Source: Chlorokybus atmophyticus
Taxonomy: Eukaryota; Streptophyta; Chlorokybophyceae; Chlorokybales; Chlorokybaceae
Reading direction: 5' to 3'
Length of the DNA: 64,000 nt
Assembly: GCA_009103225.1 (NCBI GenBank)
Contig: RHPI01003728.1
Span: forward strand, 183,174-247,173
Shown here: positions 48,487-60,478 of the stretch, piece after piece
How the letters are laid out: each line of letters begins with the position of its first letter
Numbering within the stretch: position 1 is the first letter of the stretch
The notes under the pieces: generated by a model
The model's database searches: none
Seen by the model: the letters and a program-made list of their open reading frames with translations, nothing else
What the model was told of the DNA's origin: nothing
Program-made: the position numbers and the translations under genes

Positions 48487-49921
48487 ATGACGCGAATGAG
48501 GCGTGTGGGTGCTGTACTCCTGCTGCTGCTGTGTGCGCTGCTGCTCGCAGCTTCCGCCTCGCAAGCCGAGGACGCGACAGCGGCGGAAGGTAAGGCTTGC
48601 ATTGTGCATGTGGTATGTGTTTCCAAACGCTGCAAACATGCAAGCTTGGCAATACGGGCTTTGTCTTGGGCCAGCTGGATTGAAACGGCTGTGTCTGCGG
48701 TGCAGATGGTGCTGGCAGCGAGCAGCAAGCTGTGCCGACGGCGGAGGAGCTGGCTGGCATGAAGGTTAAGGAGCTCAAGGTGGGATGCAGTTGTGTTTCT
48801 GTCTTACATCATGTTGCTGGTCAGAACTGGCTTCGCATGTGCAGTGGGTTTGTACATGCAAAGGGCGTTGACACACGCTTGTGCACAGGCATTCTTGGCC
48901 GAACGCGGAGTAGAATGCCGGGGGTGTGCGGTAAGTTTATTGTACCATGTCGAGAATCTTGCATGTGAGATGTGTGTTGCTGCCATCACTAGATACTGGC
49001 ATTTATAGCGAAACATTGTTGGGTTGCTGCTTGCGTCACGCGTGCTCTATGTTCGGCTAATGCCAGCAACAGGCGTTGTTATCACGCATGCACTATGAGT
49101 ACAGCCTCTGAATGCTTGGTTGTTGGCTTTGAGCTTCAGAAATGTTGACTTTAATCATAGCACACTCGCACCCACATGGTTGCAGCGCTTGTCATTGAAG
49201 CGGCAAGTACTGGCAACTATTTGGCATACTTGGCAAAACATATACAGCTTCAGGAAACTTCATATTCTGTGTTTTGAACCTCTTACAACCAATTACTCAC
49301 TCAGTCTATGCATCTTGTTCACAGGAGAAGGCTGACTATGTCAAGCTGGCACAGGTAAGATGTTGCCTTCGACAAGCGAAGACCTTCTGACATAGTATAG
49401 TATGGTGTGGTAAGGGATTGTTACACAAAAAAGAAGTTATCCTGAACAACGCTGGGTGGTTGACAGGAAAGCTTGTCACTGCCCGTGAAGGAGCAACAAG
49501 TAACTGAGGAGAAGACAACGAGCAGCAGTGAAGTTGATGATGATGACAAAGGCTTTGAGGGGGCGCCATCAAAAGAAGACATTCAGCTGCTAATCAGTAA
49601 GTAGATCCGTTATGCTCACCTCTAGGCAGGTTGCATGTGTATATTTGCCTGGCGCAGGCAACTGCTGGCTTATATTGAAGGTGTGCGCACCATCAGTTAC
49701 TTACACCTGTGCACGTTTGTTGCAGATAAGTTCAAGGAACAGTCAGGCGACGGCTTTAAGGTAGGATCGGTTGTGATGGCAACATGTAGTCTGGCTCGTA
49801 TGCAGCGTTGTAGTGATGCTTGGGTTATTTGCAGATCTGGAATAAGGAAGACTGGAGTAAGATCCTTGAAAAAGAGAAAGGAAAGGCGAAGGAGTCAGCA
49901 CGCGATGATGATGAGCTGTGA
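48487..49921 (+). CDS. ER-lumen protein with MANF-C/SAP-like motif and DDEL retention signal
   Basis: Seven small exons: 48487-48589, 48706-48779, 48889-48930, 49325-49354, 49467-49596, 49726-49760, 49835-49921 (166 aa). A signal peptide opens the protein (RRVGAVLLLLLCALLLAASA). Residues about 46-80 match the helical C-terminal domain of ARMET/MANF-type proteins: MKVKELKAFLAERGVECRGC then EKADYVKLAQ, including a CRGC (CxxC) pair. An acidic Ser/Glu linker follows, then EDIQLLINKFKEQ and IWNKEDWSKILEKEKGK. The last residues are DDDEL, a KDEL/HDEL-like ER retrieval end. MANF-type proteins act in ER stress and bind chaperones; the algal protein lacks the N-terminal saposin-like half, so only ER location and fold are inferred. 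Confidence 0.8.
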
Positions 49922-52788
49922 TGTAATGAATACATGACACCGGCCTTTTTGCAGACACGTTTTTATGCACGTTTACCAACACGATAGAGTAACATAGCTG
50001 TTTTTTTTATGTCCGGTTTTGTCTTTTTGGACTCGGCAAGCTCACCTGATTCCACAGGTGGATTGATGCCAGCAGGCAAGTGTTGTGCTGCTGCTGCTGC
50101 GCGCACAAACCAGTCAACTGGCTTGGTTAAGCCGCATGCGATGCTATGCTTGTGTATGCCAACATGCAGGAAACATGATGACAAAATGCGTCAACATTTG
50201 TGTTCACATTTAACTAGCAGACAGTTAGTACAACCGCAAACTTTGTGGCATGCAGGAAGGCTGAGCTGCACGGGTTCCTAAGCTGCAACCAGTTCTGTGA
50301 CCACAGCTCCAGCAATCCACGTGCAGCAATCGGCGTCGCTATGCGTCAGCACATGCAATGTTCAATGTCAAACTCAATGTACATACAATGCGAAACGGCA
50401 AAGTCGTTGCATGCAAGCATGGATTGGAACAGGCACGCCCACGATTAGCAATGTCTCAAATTGGGATGTCCACTTCGAAAAGCTGCTTTCTTAATCTGGG
50501 ATGACAAACACTTGCCAACATGCCAACAGCGCATTGCGTGCAAAGTGCAAGTTGCTCCGGCACATGTCAAACGTGCGTAACTTCATCTATTTCCCGTATT
50601 ACCAACAAAGTGTCACCGTTGCTTGCAAGTAATGCGAAGTGTACATGAGCTAAGCCATAAACATGGATGATAAGATGTGCTTGCCATCTCAAACACAATG
50701 TGGCACATGGGAAAACACATTCGTACGATGCATGTATTACCTCAATTGCACAACTATATACATGTGAGGGGCATGGCCGTCATCACTGATGACAGCCGTG
50801 CCCTTTAAAAGTACACATTCGGCAACCAAGGCGTTTTTGGCCCATAAAGTCTCAAACATGCCATGTTAAAGCACTGTGTAGAAAATATGCAATGCTGTGC
50901 ATGTGACTCACCATTGCACGGCCCATGCAACATACACCAGCACAGTCACAATCCACCATGGCATGTGTGTTGAACACAATCATTGCATATGATACAATCA
51001 CATGCATGCGCACAACAGCCGTTGTGCAAGTAACTGCGATTGATACGTGCATGTCTAACGGGGCTGGGCGATAGAAATAGTGTAGTATAGTAGATGTTAG
51101 CCCGATGGTAACAGTGTGAACCCTTGTATAGAGATAATGATGTAGTGTTGCTGTGCATTAATGTTGCATATGTGTGTCAACAGCACTTAACATGTCTTAT
51201 ATGCACACATGTCGAGGCAGAGACCTGCCTCCGCTCAATATGTGCGTACGCATTCATGCAACCAAATGCGTATTGTGTGCATAGTGTTATACGATTTGTA
51301 TCACGTTAATCGCTTCCGTTGTATACAATAGTATTACAAGAGTGGTACATGCATTAACTACCCAAGGGGGAGCATGTCCTGCAATAGTGCTACATATGCT
51401 GCCACTTATGTGACCATTAACAATGCATTGCAAGTGATCATTGTCACGCCGAGCGTTGAGTAAAAATCATAAAACCGTGACGCTTTTGCTTATGATAGCA
51501 ATTTTTTCTACCATAGTCAAGATGGTTGTGATCAATATTGTCAACCATTGTGTGCCTACATTTACAGGAACACCAAAAGCCAGTGTGAGGACATACAACG
51601 ACTTTGGTCACCACCTACGGTACGGGGCAAAAGTGAAAGTTGGGGTTTATAAAACATCGAGTTGAAAATTTTGATGATGATATGCAATTTACCATTCCAA
51701 TTTCAATGATATCATTAGTTAGGACCATCACTTTGCTTATTTGGGCGCCCCGCGTGTTCCTCCTCATTTCCCCATTAAAAAACTGCTTGAGAAAAATCAT
51801 GCTGCAGGGAAAGTCATCCGTGCGCTATTTGCCAGGTCTTGTTTGCTTAAATTAAACCTCTATAAACTACGTTGCTTCAGGCGGTAAGTATATTGATGTG
51901 CATCACATACCTGCAAAGTATGCATTATGAAAGCATGGATTGCAGATTTGTGCGCAAAATACCGACTCAATACATACTTGTTTATATTGTAATAATGAAT
52001 ATAACAAATACATTGAAAGTAATCATACTATACCTTGCAATATACGGATTTGAGAGGTTTAAATGTATAGCAAACTCAATTTGAGTTTGCTGTAAAGTGT
52101 CTAAATTAAGTGAAAAATACGTACCCTACCAATTCATATGGAGTTCCTTGCTTGTGAATGATCCTCCTACTCCTCATAAAATAAAGTGATGTTCGAGTGA
52201 ACACTCTAGCAGTAGACACTTGATATCCCGTAGTGCCGCGAAACCTTTGTTGAAGAAATTACTTTAGCCGGGCGTCATACGGAAATTCATAAATAGTCGG
52301 AGGCCATCATTAATGCATTGCTAGTGATAAGTTACAACACTGTTCGCGCGGGTTTCGACAAAAGTAATGTCAACTTCTTGGCCGCCGTAGAATGCGAAGA
52401 TTTGGCGGCACGACGGTATCTACCGGTAGGCATCAGAGGCTATGATTCATACTCACTGCACCTACTGAAGAACATTCCTCAAAGCTGCACATTGCCGTCG
52501 CCGCTGCTGCTCCCCAGGAGCAGGCGGGTAGGCGGACGCCGGACCAGGCGAGGCGGCAGCCCAGGCATGGCGCAGGAATGGGTTGGCGACGGGGTCGGAG
52601 AGATGGGCAGAGGTGGTGTGATGGGTGTGATGGGTGTTGTTCATGTTCCCTGCATGCTCTCGAATTTTAGCAGGCCTTGTTTAGGCTCACAACAGCAGCT
52701 GCTGCTGCGGCAGCGGCAGCGGTAGTGCTAGGCACTAGTAATAGGCAGCTGTGCGCTGGTCGTGTGCTGCTGGATCGCACCAGCAGCC
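49922..52788. other. Gene-poor interval between ER-lumen gene and SOS1
   Basis: From 50500 to 52300 the sequence is moderately AT-rich with no ORF showing splice sites and family features. It contains the second copy of the dispersed repeat (51048-51118). The plus ORF 52318-52725 ends just before SOS1 and is probably 5' UTR or promoter sequence. Confidence 0.5.
51048..51118. repeat. Dispersed repeat, copy 2
   Basis: Begins tgcatgtctaacgggg as at 36266, continues with tagtgtagtatagtag and ends with tagcccgatggt. The edges are conserved and the middle has diverged. Confidence 0.5.
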
Positions 52789-55700
52789 ATGGCCGAGGTG
52801 GCGACGCCGGCGGTCAGTGAGAGCTCACACACGCCGCCAGAGGTGGTGCTGCTCTTCCTGTTCGTCTCACTTGCGCTGGGAGCAGCTTGCAAGCATGCCC
52901 TCACCGGCACCAAAGTCCCCTACACTGTCGCCATCCTTCTGCTGGGCGTCGCCATGGGCGCCATCGGTACGCCACGTGTGTGTGTCTCTCTCGTATAAGG
53001 GAAAACCACAACACAACCAAGTCGTGCATGGGCTTGCCAATTTGCCAACGCAGAAATTACTTGGGCAATCAGCTAGTTCATGGATGAACGTGTCAACCTT
53101 CAATGCGGGCAATCCTGCGTTACACCTATGAATATCACTGCCTTTTGCAACCTTTCATATGTTCTCTGTTGACAATATCTGCTTATTTACTGCCAGGTCA
53201 AGTTGCACGCGTTGCACTGACAGATAAGTACTCTACGTAACTCTACATAACTATCAGCAGCTACTTGACAATGCAGTCCATGGTGCATTGCTAGTCCTAT
53301 TCACAGTACTACACTCGTCAACACTCTTTCACCTCCCAACACATGACGCATATGTCAGACTTTGAGACGCACGGGTTGGGCACGCTATCCTTGTCAATTG
53401 ACTTCTGGAAGGGCATCAGCGGTGACTTGGTGCTGTACATATTTCTTCCGGCCCTCGTTTTCGCGTCCTCTTTCGCCATCAACCCGCACTTCTTCTACCG
53501 CAAACTGTTCGGCCAAATCCTGCTGCTGGCGGGACCCGGCGTCCTTCTCAGCGCCTTCCTCATCGCACTCGTAGGAAAATATGTGTTCCCGTACTCCTGG
53601 GGATGGAAGATTTCCCTATTGTTTGGTGCTATACTCAGCGCCACAGGTACATATACAGCTGTACGTCGCGCACATATGCACATGACGAGTGTGCATGATG
53701 CAAGTTGGATTGACCTTTGGGGTTTGTGTTGGTGTTGCAATTCAACATGAATGTTTGTGATATGGTGATTGGCTGCAGATCCTGTGGCGGTGGTGGCCCT
53801 GTTGAGAGAGGTGGGAGCGTCAAAGAAGCTCAGCACAGTGATTGATGGCGAGGCTCTCGTGAATGACGGCACGGCCATAGTGCTCTTCACCCTCTTCAAC
53901 AACCTTGTTCAGGGGGACTCGTACAACGTCATCAAGGCATGTTGATGTAACAAGTTACCATTGATGTGTTCACCTTAACCAACACTGACTGACCTATTAC
54001 GCATCAGGTGGTGAGGTTTATGTTCCGAGCTACGCTGGGCAGTTACGCTCTGGGCTTGGGTTTCGCTTTAGCCGCAACACTATGGCTCGTCTTTGTGTTC
54101 CATGACGGCCTCATTGAGATTACCATCACGCTCTGCTCCTGTTATCTCGCCTTCTTTGTTGTAAGTTTTATCTGTCACGCGGTATCTTGTGGGTCTGCAG
54201 AAGGCGCATAGCATCCTGCCGTTCTTGGTTGCACTCGTTTAAGCAATGCTCAATCATGATGCGTTCCAAACAAATGAAGTTGATGCGATCATCTTCAGGG
54301 CTGCGTGATTTGCTTGTTTTATTCTGTCTCTCATGGTCTGCCGTCTGTCAGTTCCACCCTGCTTGGTCGTGCGAATGGATCTGAAGGCTCTACACACAAC
54401 AGTTTACTGTGAAGTTGATGCGCATGTACACATGCGCACTGAATGTGTACTTACCTTCACTCACCCACGGATGCATGCCTGTGCTCACACAGGCGCAGTA
54501 TGAGGCGGGGATGTCTGGCGTGCTGGCGGTGGTGGCATTAGGCACTGGTCTGGGGTTGATCGGCCGTACCGCCTTCACGGGCGAGGTCCAGGCAGGACTC
54601 CATTACTTCTGGTCTTGATGCTGCTTGGCAATGCGCTCTCATCACACTGTTTGACACTGCTTAAATGGCGCTGACCGGGGTTCTCGTGCAGGGAAATGGT
54701 GGAGTACATAGCCAACACAGTCATCTTCATCCTGGCTGGAGTTATTATCATTGAAAAGATTTTGCAGGCTGAGGCCACAGTGCGAGGTACGCACTCTTCA
54801 ACATGTCATTGCAATCTGCATCAAATGCTCATCCACCAGGCTTGAAAAATGCCGTTGCAAAATGCGGCTGTGCACATTTTCTCTCACTCTCACAATATGC
54901 TCTGCTCTGCTAAGGACAGTCCCCATATACTTCCAATGGGGTTATTTGTGACACTAGTCAGCATACAAGTGTCACACACAACTACGTGCCACATCTGCAC
55001 CCATACCACACTTATTATACTGCACTTTACACAGGACGTGACGTCGGGTATGCGGTTCTGCTGTATGTACTCTTGCAAGTGATCCGCGGTATAATGTTTA
55101 CAGTCTTCTACCCAATCCTCCGTGTCACCGGCTACGGCATCACTTGGCGGGACGCCATCATTATGGTTTGGGGGGGCTTGCGAGGCGCCGTTGGTATTTC
55201 GTATAATCAACGCATGCATGTTTGGGCTGAACTTCTCACAAGTCATGACCGGTTGTATTGTGCTGTCTGGCAGCGTTGGCGTTGGCGCTCGTGTTACAAC
55301 TAGAATCGGCAATAGACGCTCAAACAGGAACATTGGTAAGATGTTTCGTTGGCCGTCTGTTGTATGTGGGATGCGCTTGACGTGGGGTGCAACACAGATC
55401 CTGTTCCACATTGGTATGACCGTCCTTTTCACCCTTGTCATCAACGGCAGCACCACAACATTCCTCCTCAGCTACTTGGGCATGAACAAGATCTCCGCTG
55501 CTAAGGTGTGTATGTTGTCAAGTCGTAGCTTTGGTAGTGATATATTCTTGCGGGGTCGAGTAAAGCCTGCAGTTCCCCAACACGCAAGATGAATGACTGA
55601 ACGGTGCTTGCAGAGGAGGATTATTCGCAGCACGAAGCGCCAGATCCGGCTTCGGGCGCAAGAGGCGTATGACCGCATCAGCGCTGAGGACGATGTGCTG

Positions 55701-58591
55701 GGTGAGGCGGATTTCAACACTGTTGCCGAGTACGTTGGCGCCCTGCGCGACGAGGATGACAACAACAACGATGACACCCACAGCCAAGAGAGGCAGAAGA
55801 GCCTCACTCGCTCGCGCACTAGCATCTTCTCCATGGGAAACGTGTTGGCGCATGCTAATGAAGAACAGCGAATGTGAGCATATTTGCTTGCTCTTGTTAG
55901 ATAGGCATTCTAGATAGAATCTTGGAGTCTCTTTCTTGCACCAGTATGTTGCGAAAAGGCCTTTGGTATCTTACAGGGAGCTGCTGGCAGACGTGCGAGC
56001 GCGGTTTCTACAGAGTTTGAAGGCCGCGTACTGGACAATGCTTGAGGAAGGGAGGCTGCGGCGGCGCGACACGATCATGCTCAATCAGGTAGACGTTGTG
56101 TATGGTTGTGCAGAGGGCAATGCTCATTGCTGTGTCAAGAATAATACGGTTGTGGCTTGGTGGCTGAGAGGCAAGTGTTGTTTATCAGGCTGTGGATGTA
56201 GCGCTGGATCAGATTGACACCCCGCTGGATGACTGGGAGGAGCTCAAAGGCTTCGCCTCAAGGGTTCCAAAGTGCGCAGTTATAGGAATGCACGCATAGT
56301 GGTTTGAGCGATTGTTTGACATGTTGGTATATTGACATTCATTCAGATGCTTCGCTCATCAGGTGGGTGTTGGCGTTGAAGCACTCAGCATGGGTGCGGA
56401 GAAGCTGGTTGGTCAGTAAGATTGCGCACGGGTTGATGTTCGGGCGGCTCGAGTCGGCAATGACGGTGTGCGCGGGGTTCGTCTGGGGCCACGCGGTAGC
56501 ACGCGTCGAGATGGAGAACTTCTTCCTCCGCGCCGACCAGCGGCACTTTGTCGATACGGTCCTCGAAGAATCTCGGCGCGAGTGTACCGCGGCTCAGGAA
56601 TTTATTGAAGACGTCAAAGCGGGATTCCCGGAAGTCCTCCGCGCAATCAAAACCAAACAAGTCAGTGCAGGCAGATGTGTGTATGCGTCACAGCTGTGTG
56701 CGCGTATCTTTGTGTGCTCTTTTACACAACATGACAACATCTCTCTGGCAGGTGGCGAGGGCGGTGCTGTGGCAGGAGGAGCTCTACATAAAGCAGCTGG
56801 AAGAGTCGGGGCTGCTGGACGACAAGGAGCTGGCACACCTCACAAAGGGCACCAACACGGACGTCAAGCGCCTGCTTCGCCACCCGCCGGCCGTGGGCAT
56901 GCCCTCCCCCGCCGACCGCCTTCGCCAACACCCCTTTGTCCAAGCCCTCCGCCCTGACCTCGCAGGTGAGTGTTGTGCAAAGTCTGCTTCTCTCACAACA
57001 TTTGCTGCAGTAAAGCATGCCTTGTGTGTGACATGTGCCCATTTTTCACACTCGCTCGTGCACATGTGCATGTACACATGCACACATTCGTACGTGCATG
57101 TGCGTGTACACGCCTGCACACAGCCAGTACTTGCTTGTTAAAGTGCAGAAGAGACCCCGCTACATGCTTGCTGTGTGTTGTAGACATGGTGGTGGCGCGG
57201 GCGCAAGAGAAGAACTTTCAGCGCGGTGACGTGATAGCAAGCGACAGCTTGAACGCGAACAGCCTGGTGTTATTGGTGACGGGACACGCACGCGTGACAT
57301 TCTCTCCTCCTTCCTCTGCTGCCGGCACGCATCACGCCGCCCACATGCACCGCGTCGTCACCTTCAAGTCTGGTAGCGTGCTCGGGTCGTACGGAGCTCT
57401 TACGCGCAGCAATAACCCGCAATCTGGCGTTGTCCAACGACTAACACTTATTGAGGCTGATAGCATCGTACAGGTATGCTCTGACTCAAGTGCTGCCTGA
57501 GTTGTGAGTCCAAGTTTGGGCTGTTAAGATCAACATAGTGCCGAAGCTGCTCGTGCAACATACTGCATTGTCAAGTGCTCACTTGTACATAATCCAGTAG
57601 TATGCAGCAAGCCTGATGGGCAAGCATGCAGTCTTGTGACTTATAGGAGAACCTTACCTATAGCAAGCATGCTCTGTTGTTGCTGTGCAGGCGTTCTTGC
57701 TGCCAGCAGAGCACGTGCGGGAGTTGTGCATGAAGGACCCCGTCATAGAGACGGTGCTGTACAAGGCAGCCGTGGAGGTGCTCATCTCCGTGCGGTTCTA
57801 CCAGGAGCTCTTCGAGCACTGCTCGCGCCTCGCCGTCCACGCTGTCATCAGCAGGGCACAGCTGCGCAGCTTTGACGCTGTCCCCATCGATGAAACCCCA
57901 CAACAACAACATCGGCTGGTGCTCGACCAAGAAGAATCGGGCCTGTTGTTGCTGGGGTCCCTCATCGCCCCCACCGGACAGGTGGTGTAAAAACTGTTGT
58001 GTTGTTCTGTTATGGGGTGATTGTACATGTATGTCTAGCATAGATGCTGAACAGTGCCGTCGTGTGTGGCAGGTGTTGAATGCACCGGAGGCGTTGCCTG
58101 CGAATGACAGCGAATCCACGATATACATCGTAAGAAGCATGCCCGCGAAGGTGCTGGTGATGCCTCCGTTGGACGACGACACCAACAACGACGACAACAA
58201 GGAGGTGTCGGACGATGCCCATGTACAAGCTGTGCATCGCCGCGTGAGCGTGCGGCATTCCCTCAGCCGGCGCACTTCCTACATGGACGTCCTCGCCGAG
58301 GAGGACCTCATCATCCCGATCAACCGACAGCAACATAACGCTCGTCGCACAGCCGCCGCCGCGCTGTTCGACAACCTCGCGCCGGTCGAGGCGTACGAAG
58401 AGAGCGAGCGCACGCGGCGGCTGTCGCGCCGCGCCTCGGATAGCGTCCTCTCCATCTCCACGCCGAGCTTCATGACGCAGCGGCAGCGCAAACAGTCCGC
58501 ACCGTCCGTGTTCTTGCCGCTGAACGGGGCTCAGAAATACGCGCGCGAGGAGTCCTCATCAGGAAGGGAGTCACCCAGTGGCGAGCCGTGA
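52789..58591 (+). CDS. SOS1: SOS1-type plasma-membrane Na+/H+ antiporter (CPA1 family)
   Basis: Seventeen exons: 52789-52966, 53359-53646, 53779-53936, 54008-54160, 54493-54611, 54692-54786, 55035-55193, 55274-55335, 55398-55505, 55614-55873, 55977-56088, 56189-56271, 56363-56660, 56752-56965, 57184-57473, 57691-57981, 58073-58591 (1128 aa; Arabidopsis SOS1 is 1146). The membrane half has about a dozen spans with CPA1 signatures: SATDPVAVVALLREVGASKK (D156) and IDGEALVNDGTAIVLF (N184-D185, the ion-site pair), then MVWGGLRGAVALALAL. The cytosolic half carries helical segments and a cyclic-nucleotide-binding-like domain at about 763-860 (EKNFQRGDVIA, LVLLVTGHARVTF, GSVLGSYGAL). The Ser/Arg-rich tail (SVRHSLSRRTSY; RRLSRRASDSVLS) offers phosphorylation sites, where plant SOS1 is activated by SOS2 kinase. 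It exports Na+ in exchange for H+. Intron 3 uses a GC donor (AAG/GCATGT). Confidence 0.95.
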
Positions 58592-59102
58592 CACGCATGT
58601 CCACATCCGCAGCGGAGTTTATACATTATTATACGATACGGGTATACATATTAGCGGATGATTGCTTGCTTGACTGATAATGGTTAGCACAGTATGTTGT
58701 ATGGTTGTGCCTAGAACTGAAACGGAATTGGATTGAATGTGTTGTTCAGCAATGTTGCGCATTATTCGTTATGTGTAAGCAGTTACACATGTTGGTTGGT
58801 TTGCACAACACGTAATAACTTTCGTACGTGTTCAGCACAATGGAACGCAGTCCGCCACCTAGGTCCCAGCAGGGTGGTATCCAGCTATGTGCATATGCAG
58901 GCAGCATGCTGTGGGCGTGTTGTCATGTGCACATGCAATGACAATGCATGGGGTGTTAGTGAGCAAGTGGTGCTGTGAACGAACCCATGTGCAATTGTGC
59001 ATAGCAGCAGTCGCGAACAGCTGTACATGGATTCATATACAATTCACGAACCTATGTACATGTCATAAACCCATGTCCTACGGCAAGCGCCACCCGTAGG
59101 TG

Positions 59103-59139
59103 TGCATGTCCAGCAGCTCAGGGAGCTGCTGGACATGCA
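59103..59139. repeat. Perfect 17-bp inverted repeat, 3-nt loop
   Basis: Left arm tgcatgtccagcagctc, loop agg, right arm gagctgctggacatgca. All 17 pairs match. It sits about 510 bp past the SOS1 stop. Confidence 0.95.
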
Positions 59140-59650
59140 ATCAGCAATTGACAACCAAGCGCAGCCAATGATTTTGCTCCTCGACAAACACTCAGCTGTG
59201 CCCTTGCTCGCGTTCCCGACACGGCCACGCTGGCTGGGCGTGTTCATGTGCTCCTAATATGGGGTGGACAATCCCATGAGAGTGGACATGGCACTGCAAA
59301 GACTGTCGGGACTACAGTCAGCCAGGCAGATGCATTGCATTGCTCAGGTCTGATGAGCATCAGATGCAAAAGCAATACACCCAGGACACCCTACGCACAC
59401 ACGCCATGACGGTGCTGGACATAGGGAGTGGCCAATGACTGTTGGGACTTCGTGATGCTAGACATGACTTGAGGCAGCCCATGATCGGGAACAGCCCACC
59501 ATGCGAATACAACGAAATGAAGCAATCCCTCCCTCAGCCATCACTGTAAACCACAGTGTACTGTCAAGCAAGGCCTTCTGTTGGGTCAATCAACACATGT
59601 GGTATCACATCGCAGACAAGCTCAACCATCGTTTTCGTGTGTGTGCGCGT

Positions 59651-59651
<1 letters not shown>

Positions 59652-59698
<47 letters not shown>
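59652..59698. repeat. (CA)n microsatellite
   Basis: An uninterrupted CA dinucleotide run of about 23 units, followed by gcgcacatg. No coding role is visible. Confidence 0.97.
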
Positions 59699-59700
<2 letters not shown>

Positions 59701-60478
59701 GCACATGCTTGTACGTTGCAGTGTTCGCATGGTGTGCGCAGCTTGTGTGTCTGCATGACTATTCGAACGTGCACACACACACAGCCAACGAGCGCATTAT
59801 AATGAATGCGTGCAACAACACTGCCTTGCATGTAGAAAGCTACTGAGATCCGGCAACCGGGGAGAAGACAACCATGTTGGGAGGCGGTGTAGATAAAGTT
59901 TGTTCTTGTGTCCTCGCTCTATCGCTTGGTAGTGTCCTCTCTGGGTTACGGCAACACCACTGCAAACTAACAACACTTCGGTTGGTCTTCACGTGTATGG
60001 CTGCATCCGTGCATGTTACAAGAGACCGAATGTGAACTTTCCAGAGCGAGCTTGACTGGGCTCTGAAAGGGATAGATTCAGCATTAACACGCACGCACAC
60101 GCATGCCAAACGTGTGTAAGGATGGTTGACCTCACCTTGGTGGTCCTCACAAGAAAGATGGGGTTTGAGGCTTCAAGACAGATTCCCATCCCACCTCACG
60201 ACAACTCCTTTCTCAGCGACATGATGCATACCTGCACCTGCACCTATATAATGCAGACGCCGATCAGATGGTTGTCAAGTGGACTGGATGGACATAATAC
60301 TCCAACGCGTGCGATCAAACGAGCACTTACTGTTGGCATGGTTCTGGTTGGACAGTATCTGCTTGTCTGTCTCATGATGGTGTGACAAAGCTGCATTCGT
60401 CTGCAGACAGCACACATTTTGACCCCTTCTCTTCTGTCCCATCACGTTGGCGTTTGTTCACCCTCTCATCCACCCTTC

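Larger units (their letters stand above)
58592..60478. other. Convergent intergenic region between SOS1 and the right-edge gene
   Basis: Contains a 17-bp-arm perfect palindrome at 59103-59139 and a (CA)n microsatellite at 59652-59698. Short ORFs lack family features. Both 3' UTRs should lie at the ends. Confidence 0.6.

Noticed and set aside
52318-52725. 135-codon ORF just upstream of SOS1
   Set aside because: No splice link to SOS1, repeated Gly/Arg/Val content in the second half and no family features; probably promoter or 5' UTR.
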